Shown here: piece after piece, positions 18,664-26,000 of the stretch
Layout of the letters: the number at the start of each line of letters is the position of its first letter
Numbering within the stretch: the stretch's first letter is position 1
Origin: Corynebacterium felinum
Lineage (GTDB): Bacteria; Actinomycetota; Actinomycetes; Mycobacteriales; Mycobacteriaceae
Length of the DNA: 64,000 nt
NCBI RefSeq assembly: GCF_030408755.1
Contig: NZ_CP047209.1
Coordinates: forward strand, 1,240,001-1,304,000
Direction of reading: 5' to 3'
Program-made: the position numbers and the translations under genes
Notes under the pieces: generated by a model
What the model was told of the DNA's origin: nothing
What the model saw: only the letters and a program-made list of their open reading frames with translations
Databases searched by the model: none

Positions 18664-20026
18664 CCCACCGAATAGCCAGCACACAACCCACACCGATCTT
18701 GCCGTCGTCGGAGCAGGGCCCAAAGGAATTGCCACCGCATTGCGCGCTGCCACGCTTGACGAATGCGCGAGGCCAAGCCTTCGCGTTGTTCTTCTCGATA
18801 AATTCGGCGTTGGCGCGAACTGGACCGTCGCCGGTGGTTGGACTGACGGCAAACACCGACTCGGCACCCCGCCAGAAAAAGACGTCGGATTCCCTTACGC
18901 GACCTGCGACCGCGACGTCGACCAGAAACTTCTGTCCTACTCGTGGAACGCCCACCTCGCCGACATCGGAGCACTGGGCCAATGGATCGACCGAGGACGT
19001 ATTGCCCCCACCCACAACCAGTGGCAACGCTACCTCCAATGGGTCGCTGATCGTGCCGGGCTTACTGTTATCCAGGCTGAGGTGACACAGGTTTCGACAG
19101 CAGGCGAGTGCTGGGAATTAACGGCTACTGGCGCAGACAATCAATATCGCATTGTGGCGGATGCGCTGATGATCACAGGGCCAGGACCTGGGGATACGGA
19201 TCTGCCGGATAGTAGTGGACGCGTGTTCGGGGTGCGTGATTTCTGGACACGGTTGGTCCACGAAGAAGAGCTTTCTGGCAGCATCATGGTGGTCGGCGGT
19301 GGTGAAACCGCAGGCTCTATCGTCAACCAGCTGCTGGATATGGATGTTGAACGCATCGATCTCATCGCTCCCGGCGCGGCTGTGTTCTCCCGTGGGGAAG
19401 GGTATTTTGAAAACTCCTTATATACAGACGCCGGTCAGTGGCAAGAACTACCTGCTGCGCAGCGGCGCGATTTGATTGAACGCACCGACCGTGGCGTCGT
19501 TAGTCAGCGTGTGCAACAGCGTATGGCGTCGGATCCTCGCGTTTTCCACCACAGTGGTCGGGTGCGCAACTGTACCCCGGGGCAATCGGATCGGGTGCGG
19601 GCACATATGGTGATTGGGACTCAGCCGCATGAGTTGGAGGCGAACATTGTCATTGATGCGCGTGGCGGGAACCCTTTGTGGTTTTTGGATCTTTTTGACC
19701 CTGCTGCCCGCGATGTGATTGAGCTGGTCACGGGGTGGCCACTCAGCGTGGAAAATATTGAAGAGGCTATTGATCGGGGACTCGGGTTGGGCGGGTCTGT
19801 GCCACGCCTTGTGCTGCCACAGCTTTCTGCCATGGCGCAGGGGCCGGGTTTTCCGAATTTAAGTTGTCTTGGGACGCTTGCCGACATGGTGATCGGTGGC
19901 GTGCTGGACTATAAAGCAGGAATGCTATCGGCAGGGGGTGACCGCTTGATCCATGCGCGAAAAACCCCTAATCTCTTCAATATTAGGCAAGGCTGCCCTA
20001 ATAAATTTGTTAGTGGATGGGAGTAA
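18650..20026 (+). CDS. mbtG: MbtG-like L-lysine N6-monooxygenase
   Basis: 458-residue FAD/NADPH hydroxylase of the MbtG branch, which oxidises the lysine side-chain amine. The runs I recognise from mycobacterial MbtG are VVGAGPKGIATAL near residue 19, GVGANWTVAGGWTDGKHRLG near 52, PEKDVGFPY near 75, WIDRGRIAPTHNQWQRYLQW near 110, VVGGGETAGSIVNQLL near 215, FSRGEGYFENSLY near 245, and QGPGFPNLSCLG near 400. ATG 18650 has AAAGGAC upstream and overlaps the NRPS by 14 nt; the frame is open to 18551 inside the NRPS. It is the second N-hydroxylase of the locus and belongs to a different branch from the one at 1851. The symbol is by homology. Confidence 0.93.
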   Translation: MNTTNPPNSQHTTHTDLAVVGAGPKGIATALRAATLDECARPSLRVVLLDKFGVGANWTVAGGWTDGKHRLGTPPEKDVGFPYATCDRDVDQKLLSYSWNAHLADIGALGQWIDRGRIAPTHNQWQRYLQWVADRAGLTVIQAEVTQVSTAGECWELTATGADNQYRIVADALMITGPGPGDTDLPDSSGRVFGVRDFWTRLVHEEELSGSIMVVGGGETAGSIVNQLLDMDVERIDLIAPGAAVFSRGEGYFENSLYTDAGQWQELPAAQRRDLIERTDRGVVSQRVQQRMASDPRVFHHSGRVRNCTPGQSDRVRAHMVIGTQPHELEANIVIDARGGNPLWFLDLFDPAARDVIELVTGWPLSVENIEEAIDRGLGLGGSVPRLVLPQLSAMAQGPGFPNLSCLGTLADMVIGGVLDYKAGMLSAGGDRLIHARKTPNLFNIRQGCPNKFVSGWE

Positions 20027-20032
20027 CAAGGA

Positions 20033-20899
20033 ATGAATACAACCAACAATGACCACAATTACCAAGAAAAAACCAGCACGGCCCGCCGCAGCGGACGCAT
20101 GGCAGGGGAGGTGAACTTGCCCACCGTGCTCACCGCGATGGGAAGTTCCGCGCTGATTGCCGCCGTAGTCATTGTTGGGGGAGCATTCGGAATTCTTCGC
20201 TACAGCTCGGATCTCGTCGCCCAATCACAAGCAGCCCAGCGACCGATCGCAGAAATCACATTAGGGGGCGCAACTACTGGGAACGCACAAACAGCAGGAA
20301 CTGCCGCAGTACCACGTGCACAAGCCGGAGCAGCAGGGACTGCAGGCAGTGCCGGTAGCGCAGGCAGTGCTCCGGTCGCTGGTGCTGCTGTGGCAGGTGC
20401 AGTAGGAACTGCCCAAGGTGCAGGTGTTGCCGGTGTTGCCCCTGCACCACAAGCGGGAACAACAGGCGTTACTGCGGGTGATACGGGAGCAACCGTTGCC
20501 CAACCCAGTGCAGTGGCCGAAGTTGCACCCCCTGCACCAGCACTTCCACCCGCCATGGACGCAGCACAACTCAACGGGCACCTCGCCACACTTCTGAACC
20601 CCAACGCACCCAGCGGAGAAATCGCCATCAACCTCGAAGGCGGGGAAGCTGGGCTACCCACCGTGCGCTCCATCGCCCAAGCACTCGACCTGTCTAAAGC
20701 CGTCTACAGCTGGCGTGTTAAAGAAGGCTCCGTCTACGTAGACGGGCAAGCCATGCACGCCACACTCGTCACCACCCTAGTCGGCATGGGTAGCCGCGAA
20801 CAACAGCTCACATTCATCGCTTACGACGGGCGCTGGAAACTCAGCAACGCCAGCCTGTGCCAACTCGCATCCAACGCACTCGCGCAATGCACCGTCTAA
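20033..20899 (+). CDS. Membrane-anchored protein with MTB12-like C-terminal domain
   Basis: 288 residues: a basic cytoplasmic N-terminus, one membrane segment at about 40-60 (ALIAAVVIVGGAFGIL), then an Ala/Gly/Thr-rich low-complexity stretch (about 75-165, runs such as GSAGSAGSAP), then a folded domain of about 110 residues with two cysteines near the end. That domain (MDAAQLNGHLATLLNP to LSNASLCQLASNA) resembles the mycobacterial low-molecular-weight antigen MTB12/CFP-2 family, whose function is unknown. AAGGA precedes the ATG. It sits 6 nt after the MbtG-like gene and 28 nt before the aldehyde dehydrogenase, so it is in the siderophore operon. A role in siderophore handling at the cell surface is only a suggestion from position. 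Confidence 0.8.
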   Translation: MNTTNNDHNYQEKTSTARRSGRMAGEVNLPTVLTAMGSSALIAAVVIVGGAFGILRYSSDLVAQSQAAQRPIAEITLGGATTGNAQTAGTAAVPRAQAGAAGTAGSAGSAGSAPVAGAAVAGAVGTAQGAGVAGVAPAPQAGTTGVTAGDTGATVAQPSAVAEVAPPAPALPPAMDAAQLNGHLATLLNPNAPSGEIAINLEGGEAGLPTVRSIAQALDLSKAVYSWRVKEGSVYVDGQAMHATLVTTLVGMGSREQQLTFIAYDGRWKLSNASLCQLASNALAQCTV

Positions 20900-20927
20900 A
20901 CAACACTAAGAGGGGTAGCCACACACC

Positions 20928-22340
20928 ATGGAGAATATCGACACACTCATCGCGAACGCTCACGCCGCCTACCAACAGCTCGATGCAAACCAACACCACA
21001 TCGACCGCATCGTCGCCACCGTTGGCTGGGCATGCTACCGACCCGACCACGTTGCCGGCCTCGGCCACGCCGTCGTGAAAGCAACCGGGCTGGGCAATCC
21101 CAATGACATCGAAGAAATCCACAAAAACAGAATCCTCGGCACGCTCACAGACCTCCACGCTAAAACGACCGTCGGAAAAATCCGCGTCGACCACGCACGC
21201 GGACTGGAATGGTGGGCCCGCCCGCTTGGAGTCATCGCACTCATCACCCCAACCACCGCACCCACCTCCGCCGTCGCCACCAGCGTGCTCATGGCACTCA
21301 AAGCCGGTAACGCCATCATTGTCAGCCCCCACCCCGCCACCAGAACAGTCATCGAAAAAATAATCACCTGGATACAAAACGCACTCGCCGAAGCAGACGC
21401 ACCCACACAACTCGTCCAACTCGCACCACCCCTTGACCGCCACGGCGTAACCACACTCATGGAAGCATCAGACTTCGTCATCGCCACCGGCGGCACCGGC
21501 GTAGTCCAACGCGCCTACCACAGCGGAACACCCGCCATCAGCTCCGGAACAGGAAACGCCACCATCATCATCGACCAAAACGTCGACCTCAACCAGATCG
21601 CATGCACAATCACACGCGGAGCCGCCTACAACAACGGAACCTCCTGCTCATCAGAAAGCAACATCCTCATCCACCACAACCACTACACCCAACTACTCCA
21701 ACTCCTCAGAAAACACGGCGCCTACATCTGCACCGAAGAAGAAACAGAACGCATCATCGGCACACTCTGGCCCGAAGGGAAGGCGCGCCGGGATCTACTA
21801 GGGGTGGATGCGGGCAAGATTCTGGCTGCGGCGGGCATTAATGCGAGGTTGGCGCACGATCATGTTCCGATCGTTTTACCGCGAAGTGGTACCGATAGTC
21901 GTGCTCCTGAGCTCGGGGAAAAACTAGCGCCTGTGGTGACGGTGCAGCCGTGGGAGGATTTTCGCCACGCCTGCGCATTTGCAGGGGAGATCCTACGTAA
22001 CTGCGGGCGAGGACACTCCTGTGGCCTCTATATGAACGACGATGAGCAGGCTGCAGCGAAAATTGCTCAAGTGATCGCCGAGGTGGAAACCTCCAGGGTG
22101 ATGGTCAACCAATCCACCATGGGCAATGCGGGCGCAGCCTGCAATGGTTTGACCTACACCTCAGTGGTATCCACGGGCACGTGGGGCGGATGTAGCACGA
22201 GTGTGAATATGGGGGTTGAGCATCTGATGCAATACACAGTGGTTTCGCGTCCCATTGTGCGCAAGGCAGTAGAAAAAGACGATCTTTTTGCCGCAGCCCA
22301 CAGCTATCGCGCAGCGAAACAGCTCGCCGGTTCACACTAG
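20928..22340 (+). CDS. CoA-acylating aldehyde dehydrogenase (EutE/SauS/AdhE-type)
   Basis: 470-residue acylating aldehyde dehydrogenase: aldehyde + CoA + NAD(P)+ to acyl-CoA, or the reverse. The Rossmann part has PLGVIALITPTTAPTS near residue 99 and ATGGTG near 186; the catalytic Cys is C240 in GTSCSSESN. The C-terminal run STGTWGGCSTSVNMGVEH matches sulfoacetaldehyde/acetaldehyde acylating enzymes. The substrate cannot be assigned. It is the last gene of the NRPS operon, an unusual partner for a siderophore locus; it may supply an acyl-CoA or act on a released aldehyde, both speculative. Third codon positions are almost all C or A up to about nt 21775, then switch abruptly to mostly G or T, as if two gene versions were joined. 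Confidence 0.85.
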   Translation: MENIDTLIANAHAAYQQLDANQHHIDRIVATVGWACYRPDHVAGLGHAVVKATGLGNPNDIEEIHKNRILGTLTDLHAKTTVGKIRVDHARGLEWWARPLGVIALITPTTAPTSAVATSVLMALKAGNAIIVSPHPATRTVIEKIITWIQNALAEADAPTQLVQLAPPLDRHGVTTLMEASDFVIATGGTGVVQRAYHSGTPAISSGTGNATIIIDQNVDLNQIACTITRGAAYNNGTSCSSESNILIHHNHYTQLLQLLRKHGAYICTEEETERIIGTLWPEGKARRDLLGVDAGKILAAAGINARLAHDHVPIVLPRSGTDSRAPELGEKLAPVVTVQPWEDFRHACAFAGEILRNCGRGHSCGLYMNDDEQAAAKIAQVIAEVETSRVMVNQSTMGNAGAACNGLTYTSVVSTGTWGGCSTSVNMGVEHLMQYTVVSRPIVRKAVEKDDLFAAAHSYRAAKQLAGSH

Positions 22341-22463
22341 CGAGGCTGCCTCTGTTGCCTCTTGCGGGCGTGTGAGCAAGAGCACGCTACAAAAGTGTGC
22401 CTGATGATTTGCCAAATCATGTGAAAGCTGGTTAAATAATCCCTCGTTGCAGTAAGCAACGAA

Positions 22464-22535
22464 TGGCCTATGGTGTAATTGGCAACACAAGGGTTTCTGG
22501 TACCCTCATTCTAGGTTCGAGTCCTGGTAGGCCAG
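22464..22535 (+). tRNA. tRNA-Gln (CTG)
   Basis: 72-nt cloverleaf. The acceptor TGGCCTA pairs with TAGGCCA, the anticodon loop TTTCTGGTA centres on CTG, the T arm is CTAGGTTCGAGTCCTGG, and the discriminator is G. No encoded CCA. Its upstream gap (22341-22463) holds only a weak 7-bp hairpin at 22359-22382. Confidence 0.95.
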
Positions 22536-22566
22536 CTGGTGAAAAGTTCTTTTTCACTGTCCTTAT

Positions 22567-22639
22567 GCCCCGTTCGTCTAGCGGCCTAGGACGCCGGCCT
22601 CTCACGCCGGTAACACGGGTTCAAATCCCGTACGGGGTA
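22567..22639 (+). tRNA. tRNA-Glu (CTC), copy 1
   Basis: 73-nt cloverleaf. The acceptor GCCCCGT pairs with ACGGGGT (one G-U), the anticodon arm is CCGGC-CTCTCAC-GCCGG with anticodon CTC, and the T arm is CGGGTTCAAATCCCG. It is co-transcribed with tRNA-Gln (31-nt spacer). A near-identical copy is at 41409. Confidence 0.96.
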
Positions 22640-22646
22640 CAAATTA

Positions 22647-22676
22647 GCCTCCAAGAAGAAATTCTTGGAGGCTTTT
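22647..22676 (+). terminator. Terminator of the tRNA-Gln/Glu unit
   Basis: An 11-bp perfect stem (GCCTCCAAGAA / TTCTTGGAGGC) with loop GAAA is followed by TTTT, 7 nt after tRNA-Glu. Confidence 0.9.
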
Positions 22677-23176
22677 GGTTCGCCCGACATGGGCATGTTC
22701 TTAAGGGTGTGAGTCCCTGATAGTGAAGGTGGTTTAACTATGTAGCTGATGGCAACTGCAGCATCGTGAGGTGTTGTGGGGAGGAAGCTTCAAGCGAAAT
22801 CCTGCACCGAGGTATACGAATCACATATAAGGCGCGCTGATCTGGGTAAGGCTGCCGAAGAAGTCGAAGCCCGTTCCATCGAAGTGGTTAGTGCGTAGAT
22901 GTGGCGGTTGTAGGAGGAAAGAGCATGTTCTTAATCGGGGAGGCCTGTCACAGACTATGCCAAGTAGGTGTGGTAAGCCCTGTTGTGGGTTGGTGTGGTA
23001 GGAGTCAGCCGAGGTCATAGTACTCGTGGGAGACACCGCGGTCCGCGGTAGCCCTTATGGTGGGTGAGCGAGGAAGGACTGAACTTTACATTGTTGAGTA
23101 TGGAACCTGGATTGTAGTTATGCATAACGGTGAAAGCTGCCAACCACGTGTGTGTGGGCATTATGGGGAGGATAGG

Positions 23177-24535
23177 GTGAATCCCGACGATAGCCATGGT
23201 GTGCTTAGTTGTGTGTCTGCCGATGTAGGGGAAGTGTCAACTGGTGCGGGTGCTGATCTGTGGAATCAAGTCTTTTCAGGTGGCAATCTCCGCACTGCAT
23301 TAGAGCGGGTTAAGACGAATAAGGGTGCTGCTGGTGTGGACGGGGTAGGTGTTGAGGATATTGACGTTTATCTGCGCGAACACTGGAGTGGCATTCGTGA
23401 GCGTCTTGACGCGGGAACGTATAAGCCGTTGCCGGTTCGTGAGGTGATGATCCTAAAGCCTTCGGGTGGTTGGCGTATGCTTGGTGTTCCGACTGTTGTT
23501 GATCGTGTGATTTGTCAGGCGATCGCGCAGGTACTTACGCCTATCTTTGATGTGGGGTTTGTGCCTGTGTCTTTTGGTTTCAGGCCTCAACGTAGCGCAC
23601 ATATGGCGTTAAAGACCGCACGTGGGTTTCTTAACGAGGGGTATGTGTGGGTTGTTGAGGTTGATTTGTCGAAGTATTTCGACACGGTTAATCACGACAT
23701 GTTGATGTCGAGGGTGGCTCGTAAGGTTGACGATAAGCGCGTGTTGAAGCTTATTCGGGCGTATTTAAACGCTGGGATTATGGCTGATGGTGTTGTTCGG
23801 TGTAGTGATGCAGGGACTCCGCAGGGGTCACCGTTATCGCCGTTGTTGAGCAATATCATGTTGGATGATTTTGATCATTATCTTGCATCTAAGGGCACGA
23901 AGTTTGTTCGTTATGCTGATGATATTCGGGTCTTTGTTCGTTCCAAGCGTGCTGCGCAGCGTGCGCTTGCCCAGTCTGGGAAGTTTCTGGAGGGGAAGTT
24001 AAAGCTGCGGGTTAATCAGGAGAAGTCCACTATTTGTCATGCGATTAAGGCGGAGCTTTTAGGCTATGGGTTCTATCTGGTTCGTGGTGATCAGTATCGG
24101 TTTCGACTTACTAAGGCCACGAAGGTGAGGGTTTTAGCCCGAGTGAAAGAGCTTACGGCAAGATCGTGGTCGGTGTCGATGGAGTATCGCATTGACCGGT
24201 TAAACAAATATTTGCGTGGATGGCTTGGTTATTTCGCGTTGGCGGATGCGAAGGTGTTTCTTAACCGGCTGGATGAGCATCTTCGTCGTCGACTGCGGAT
24301 GTGCGTATGGAAGCAGTGGAAACGTATCCGAACGCGGATACGGAACCTCTGCCGCTTGGGTGTGGATAAACAAAAGGCCTATGAGTGGGCTAATACCAGT
24401 AAGTCCTACTGGCGTATCGCTGGCTCGTGGGTGCTTACAACCACGCTTACTAATGCGTATTGGAATGACCAGAACCTCGTATCAGCCGTGGCGTATTGGA
24501 ACTATAAGCACAGTCAATACTCTGTATTGGTGTAA
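23177..24535 (+). CDS. ltrA: Group II intron reverse transcriptase/maturase
   Basis: 452-residue intron-encoded protein that helps splicing and copies the intron into DNA. The RT blocks are in order: GNLRTALERVKTNKGAAGVDG, VVEVDLSKYFDTVNHD, AGTPQGSPLSPLLSNIMLDD, the catalytic box FVRYADDIRVFV, and LLGYGF. A maturase X domain follows (YRIDRLNKYLRGWLGYF, then YEWANTSKSYWRIAGS). No HNH endonuclease domain follows, so integration would be endonuclease-independent. GTG 23177 is preferred because GGGGAGGAT precedes it by about 6 nt; an in-frame ATG at 23057 would add 40 residues with no RT similarity. The frame is intact with no stop, so the element may still be active. Confidence 0.92.
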   Translation: MNPDDSHGVLSCVSADVGEVSTGAGADLWNQVFSGGNLRTALERVKTNKGAAGVDGVGVEDIDVYLREHWSGIRERLDAGTYKPLPVREVMILKPSGGWRMLGVPTVVDRVICQAIAQVLTPIFDVGFVPVSFGFRPQRSAHMALKTARGFLNEGYVWVVEVDLSKYFDTVNHDMLMSRVARKVDDKRVLKLIRAYLNAGIMADGVVRCSDAGTPQGSPLSPLLSNIMLDDFDHYLASKGTKFVRYADDIRVFVRSKRAAQRALAQSGKFLEGKLKLRVNQEKSTICHAIKAELLGYGFYLVRGDQYRFRLTKATKVRVLARVKELTARSWSVSMEYRIDRLNKYLRGWLGYFALADAKVFLNRLDEHLRRRLRMCVWKQWKRIRTRIRNLCRLGVDKQKAYEWANTSKSYWRIAGSWVLTTTLTNAYWNDQNLVSAVAYWNYKHSQYSVLV

Positions 24536-24538
24536 GGA

Positions 24539-24572
24539 ACCGCCGTATGCGATGAACCGCACGTACGGTGGT
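24539..24572 (+). ncRNA. Group II intron domain V
   Basis: A 34-nt hairpin: ACCGCCGTA pairs with TACGGTGGT, a 2-nt CG bulge follows, and TGCG pairs with CGCA around loop ATGAAC. It matches the bacterial domain V pattern. The triad reads CGC rather than AGC. It lies 3 nt after the maturase stop. Confidence 0.88.
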
Positions 24573-24662
24573 GTGAGAGGGCTGCCGGGAAACCCGGCAC
24601 CCTACTCGATTCTTCACATCCCCACCGAGCGCCTGCGCGCAGAAGGCGAGAATGCATCACCA

Positions 24663-25787
24663 ATGTTTACCCTCGATTGTCAGTCGCAACTATCCGCTCC
24701 TGAACGCGCTGAACTGGAAGCAATTGGTCAATTCCTGCGTACCGAAGTAAGCCCAGTTGTGGCTGAGTATTGGGAGAAAGAAGAATTTCCCTTCGCGCTG
24801 CTGCCCAAGCTGGCGCAGCAAGGGTTGGGGCGATTGCATGAAAGTGAGCATTCGCGGCTTTTCATTGGCTTGGTGCATGCGGAGATAGCGCGTTGTGATG
24901 TCTCCCTTTCAACGTTTATTGGTGTGCACAGTGAATTAGTCGGTGGGGTGGTCACGGGGCTGTGCAGTGAGCAGCAAAAGAGCAGCCTGCTTCCGCCGAT
25001 GAGGGATTTTCAGCAGATGGGCTGTTTCGCACTCACTGAGCCGGACCATGGGTCGGATATTTCCGGCGGCCTCGCCACAACCGCACGCTTCACCGATGAT
25101 GGGTGGGTGCTCAACGGGGAGAAACGGTGGATTGGCAACGGAACTTTCGCCACCTTCGCCATTGTTTTTGCCCGCGATGTTGCCGACGGGCAGGTGAAGG
25201 GTTTTGTGGTGCGCGAAGGGTTTGGGCGCGAGAAGATTAGCGGCAAGATGAGTGTGCGAATCGTGCAGAATGCGAACTTAACGTTCACTGATACTCCCGC
25301 TGAGCTGATCCCAGGCGCTGAGAGTTTCGCTAACGTGAACACATATTTGTGTAGTTCGCGTGCGTGGGTGGGGTGGCAGGCTGTTGGCGCCCAGTTGGGG
25401 ATTATGGATTTGGCGTTACACTACGCGCGTGAAAGGCAGCAGTTTGGTCGCCCCATTGCGAAGTTTCAGCTAGTGCAGGAGGCGTTGGCGAAGATTGCGG
25501 GCAATGTGGCGGCGTCGATAAGCTTGATGTCGCAGGTGGCGTCGATGCAGCAGGCTGGGACGCTGGGGATGGAGCATGCGGCGTTAGCGAAGGCAACAAC
25601 GACGCGTCTTGCCAGGGAATCGGCGGCGGCGGGGCGTGCGATTGCTGGGGGTAACGGGATTGTTGCTGAGTATGGGTTGGGCAAAATGTTTGCCGATGTT
25701 GAGGCTTTGTACACCTACGAGGGCACGTATGAGATCAATTCGTTGATCGTGGGGCGCGCGCTGACGGGCATGTCCGCGTTCGTCTAA
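24663..25787 (+). CDS. Acyl-CoA dehydrogenase (first copy)
   Basis: 374-residue FAD enzyme that introduces the alpha-beta double bond into short or branched acyl-CoA. The motifs are CFALTEPDHGSDISGG near residue 120, the run WVLNGEKRWIGNG near 147, the REQFG-type run RERQQFGRPIAKFQLVQE near 258, and the C-terminal ALYTYEGTYEINSLIVGRA, where the Glu of YEGTYE is the usual catalytic base. It is clearly paralogous to the gene at 34470 along its whole length. ATG 24663 is chosen because homology begins there; the frame runs upstream into the intron without similarity. The Shine-Dalgarno is weak and far (GAAGG near 24642). It is probably part of the branched-chain acyl catabolic set. Confidence 0.92.
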   Translation: MFTLDCQSQLSAPERAELEAIGQFLRTEVSPVVAEYWEKEEFPFALLPKLAQQGLGRLHESEHSRLFIGLVHAEIARCDVSLSTFIGVHSELVGGVVTGLCSEQQKSSLLPPMRDFQQMGCFALTEPDHGSDISGGLATTARFTDDGWVLNGEKRWIGNGTFATFAIVFARDVADGQVKGFVVREGFGREKISGKMSVRIVQNANLTFTDTPAELIPGAESFANVNTYLCSSRAWVGWQAVGAQLGIMDLALHYARERQQFGRPIAKFQLVQEALAKIAGNVAASISLMSQVASMQQAGTLGMEHAALAKATTTRLARESAAAGRAIAGGNGIVAEYGLGKMFADVEALYTYEGTYEINSLIVGRALTGMSAFV

Positions 25788-25952
25788 CTATGTGCGTATC
25801 GACGCCACCACCGGTTAGCGCGCGAAAGTTGCGCTCAGGGTGGTGGTTTTTGTTTTGTCGCCTTGGTGGGCATAGCGTGAGCAATGAAGCGCGAGGAGGG
25901 GTGGGGAGAGTGGGGAGAGTGGGGTGAAAAATGGTGGCGGGAAGCGGAACCC

Positions 25953-25986
25953 AAACTGTACGATGGTTGAGAAAAATGTACAGTTT
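25953..25986. promoter_or_regulatory. Operator-like inverted repeat upstream of thiolase
   Basis: AAACTGTAC and GTACAGTTT form perfect 9-bp arms separated by 16 bp, ending just before the Shine-Dalgarno GAGGAGG of the thiolase. The inner 28 bp (25956-25983) match the sequence at 34426-34453 at 18 positions, including GTACGAT and the right-hand GTAC. A common TetR-type regulator is therefore likely. Confidence 0.6.
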
Positions 25987-26000
25987 GAGGAGGTTTGTCA

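Larger units (their letters stand above)
22707..24610 (+). mobile_element. Group II intron with maturase ORF
   Basis: The 5' end is placed at GTGTG (consensus GUGYG) at 22707. The 3' end is placed at CTACTCGAT, 24610, just after a domain VI-like hairpin (GCTGCCGGGAAACCCGGC at 24581-24598). Between them are a ~470-nt structured 5' part containing CAGCCGAGGTCATAGTAC near 23007, typical of bacterial introns, then the reverse transcriptase ORF, then domain V at 24539. It lies 30 nt past the tRNA terminator and 53 nt before an acyl-CoA dehydrogenase ORF and interrupts no recognisable gene. The CGC triad of domain V and the terminator-proximal site point to class IIC; the class is an inference. Boundaries may be off by a few bases. 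Confidence 0.85.

Noticed and set aside
18467..19039. 190-codon minus frame over the NRPS/MbtG-like junction
   Set aside because: Opposite to two well-supported genes and without similarity.
20200..20673. 157-codon minus frame, Ala/Pro-rich
   Set aside because: A mirror of the Ala/Gly-rich linker of the MTB12-like protein.
22610..24663. Group II intron interrupting the acyl-CoA dehydrogenase gene
   Set aside because: Joining the flanks at the proposed ends puts a TAA in frame just upstream, and the dehydrogenase is complete from ATG 24663, so the insertion is intergenic.
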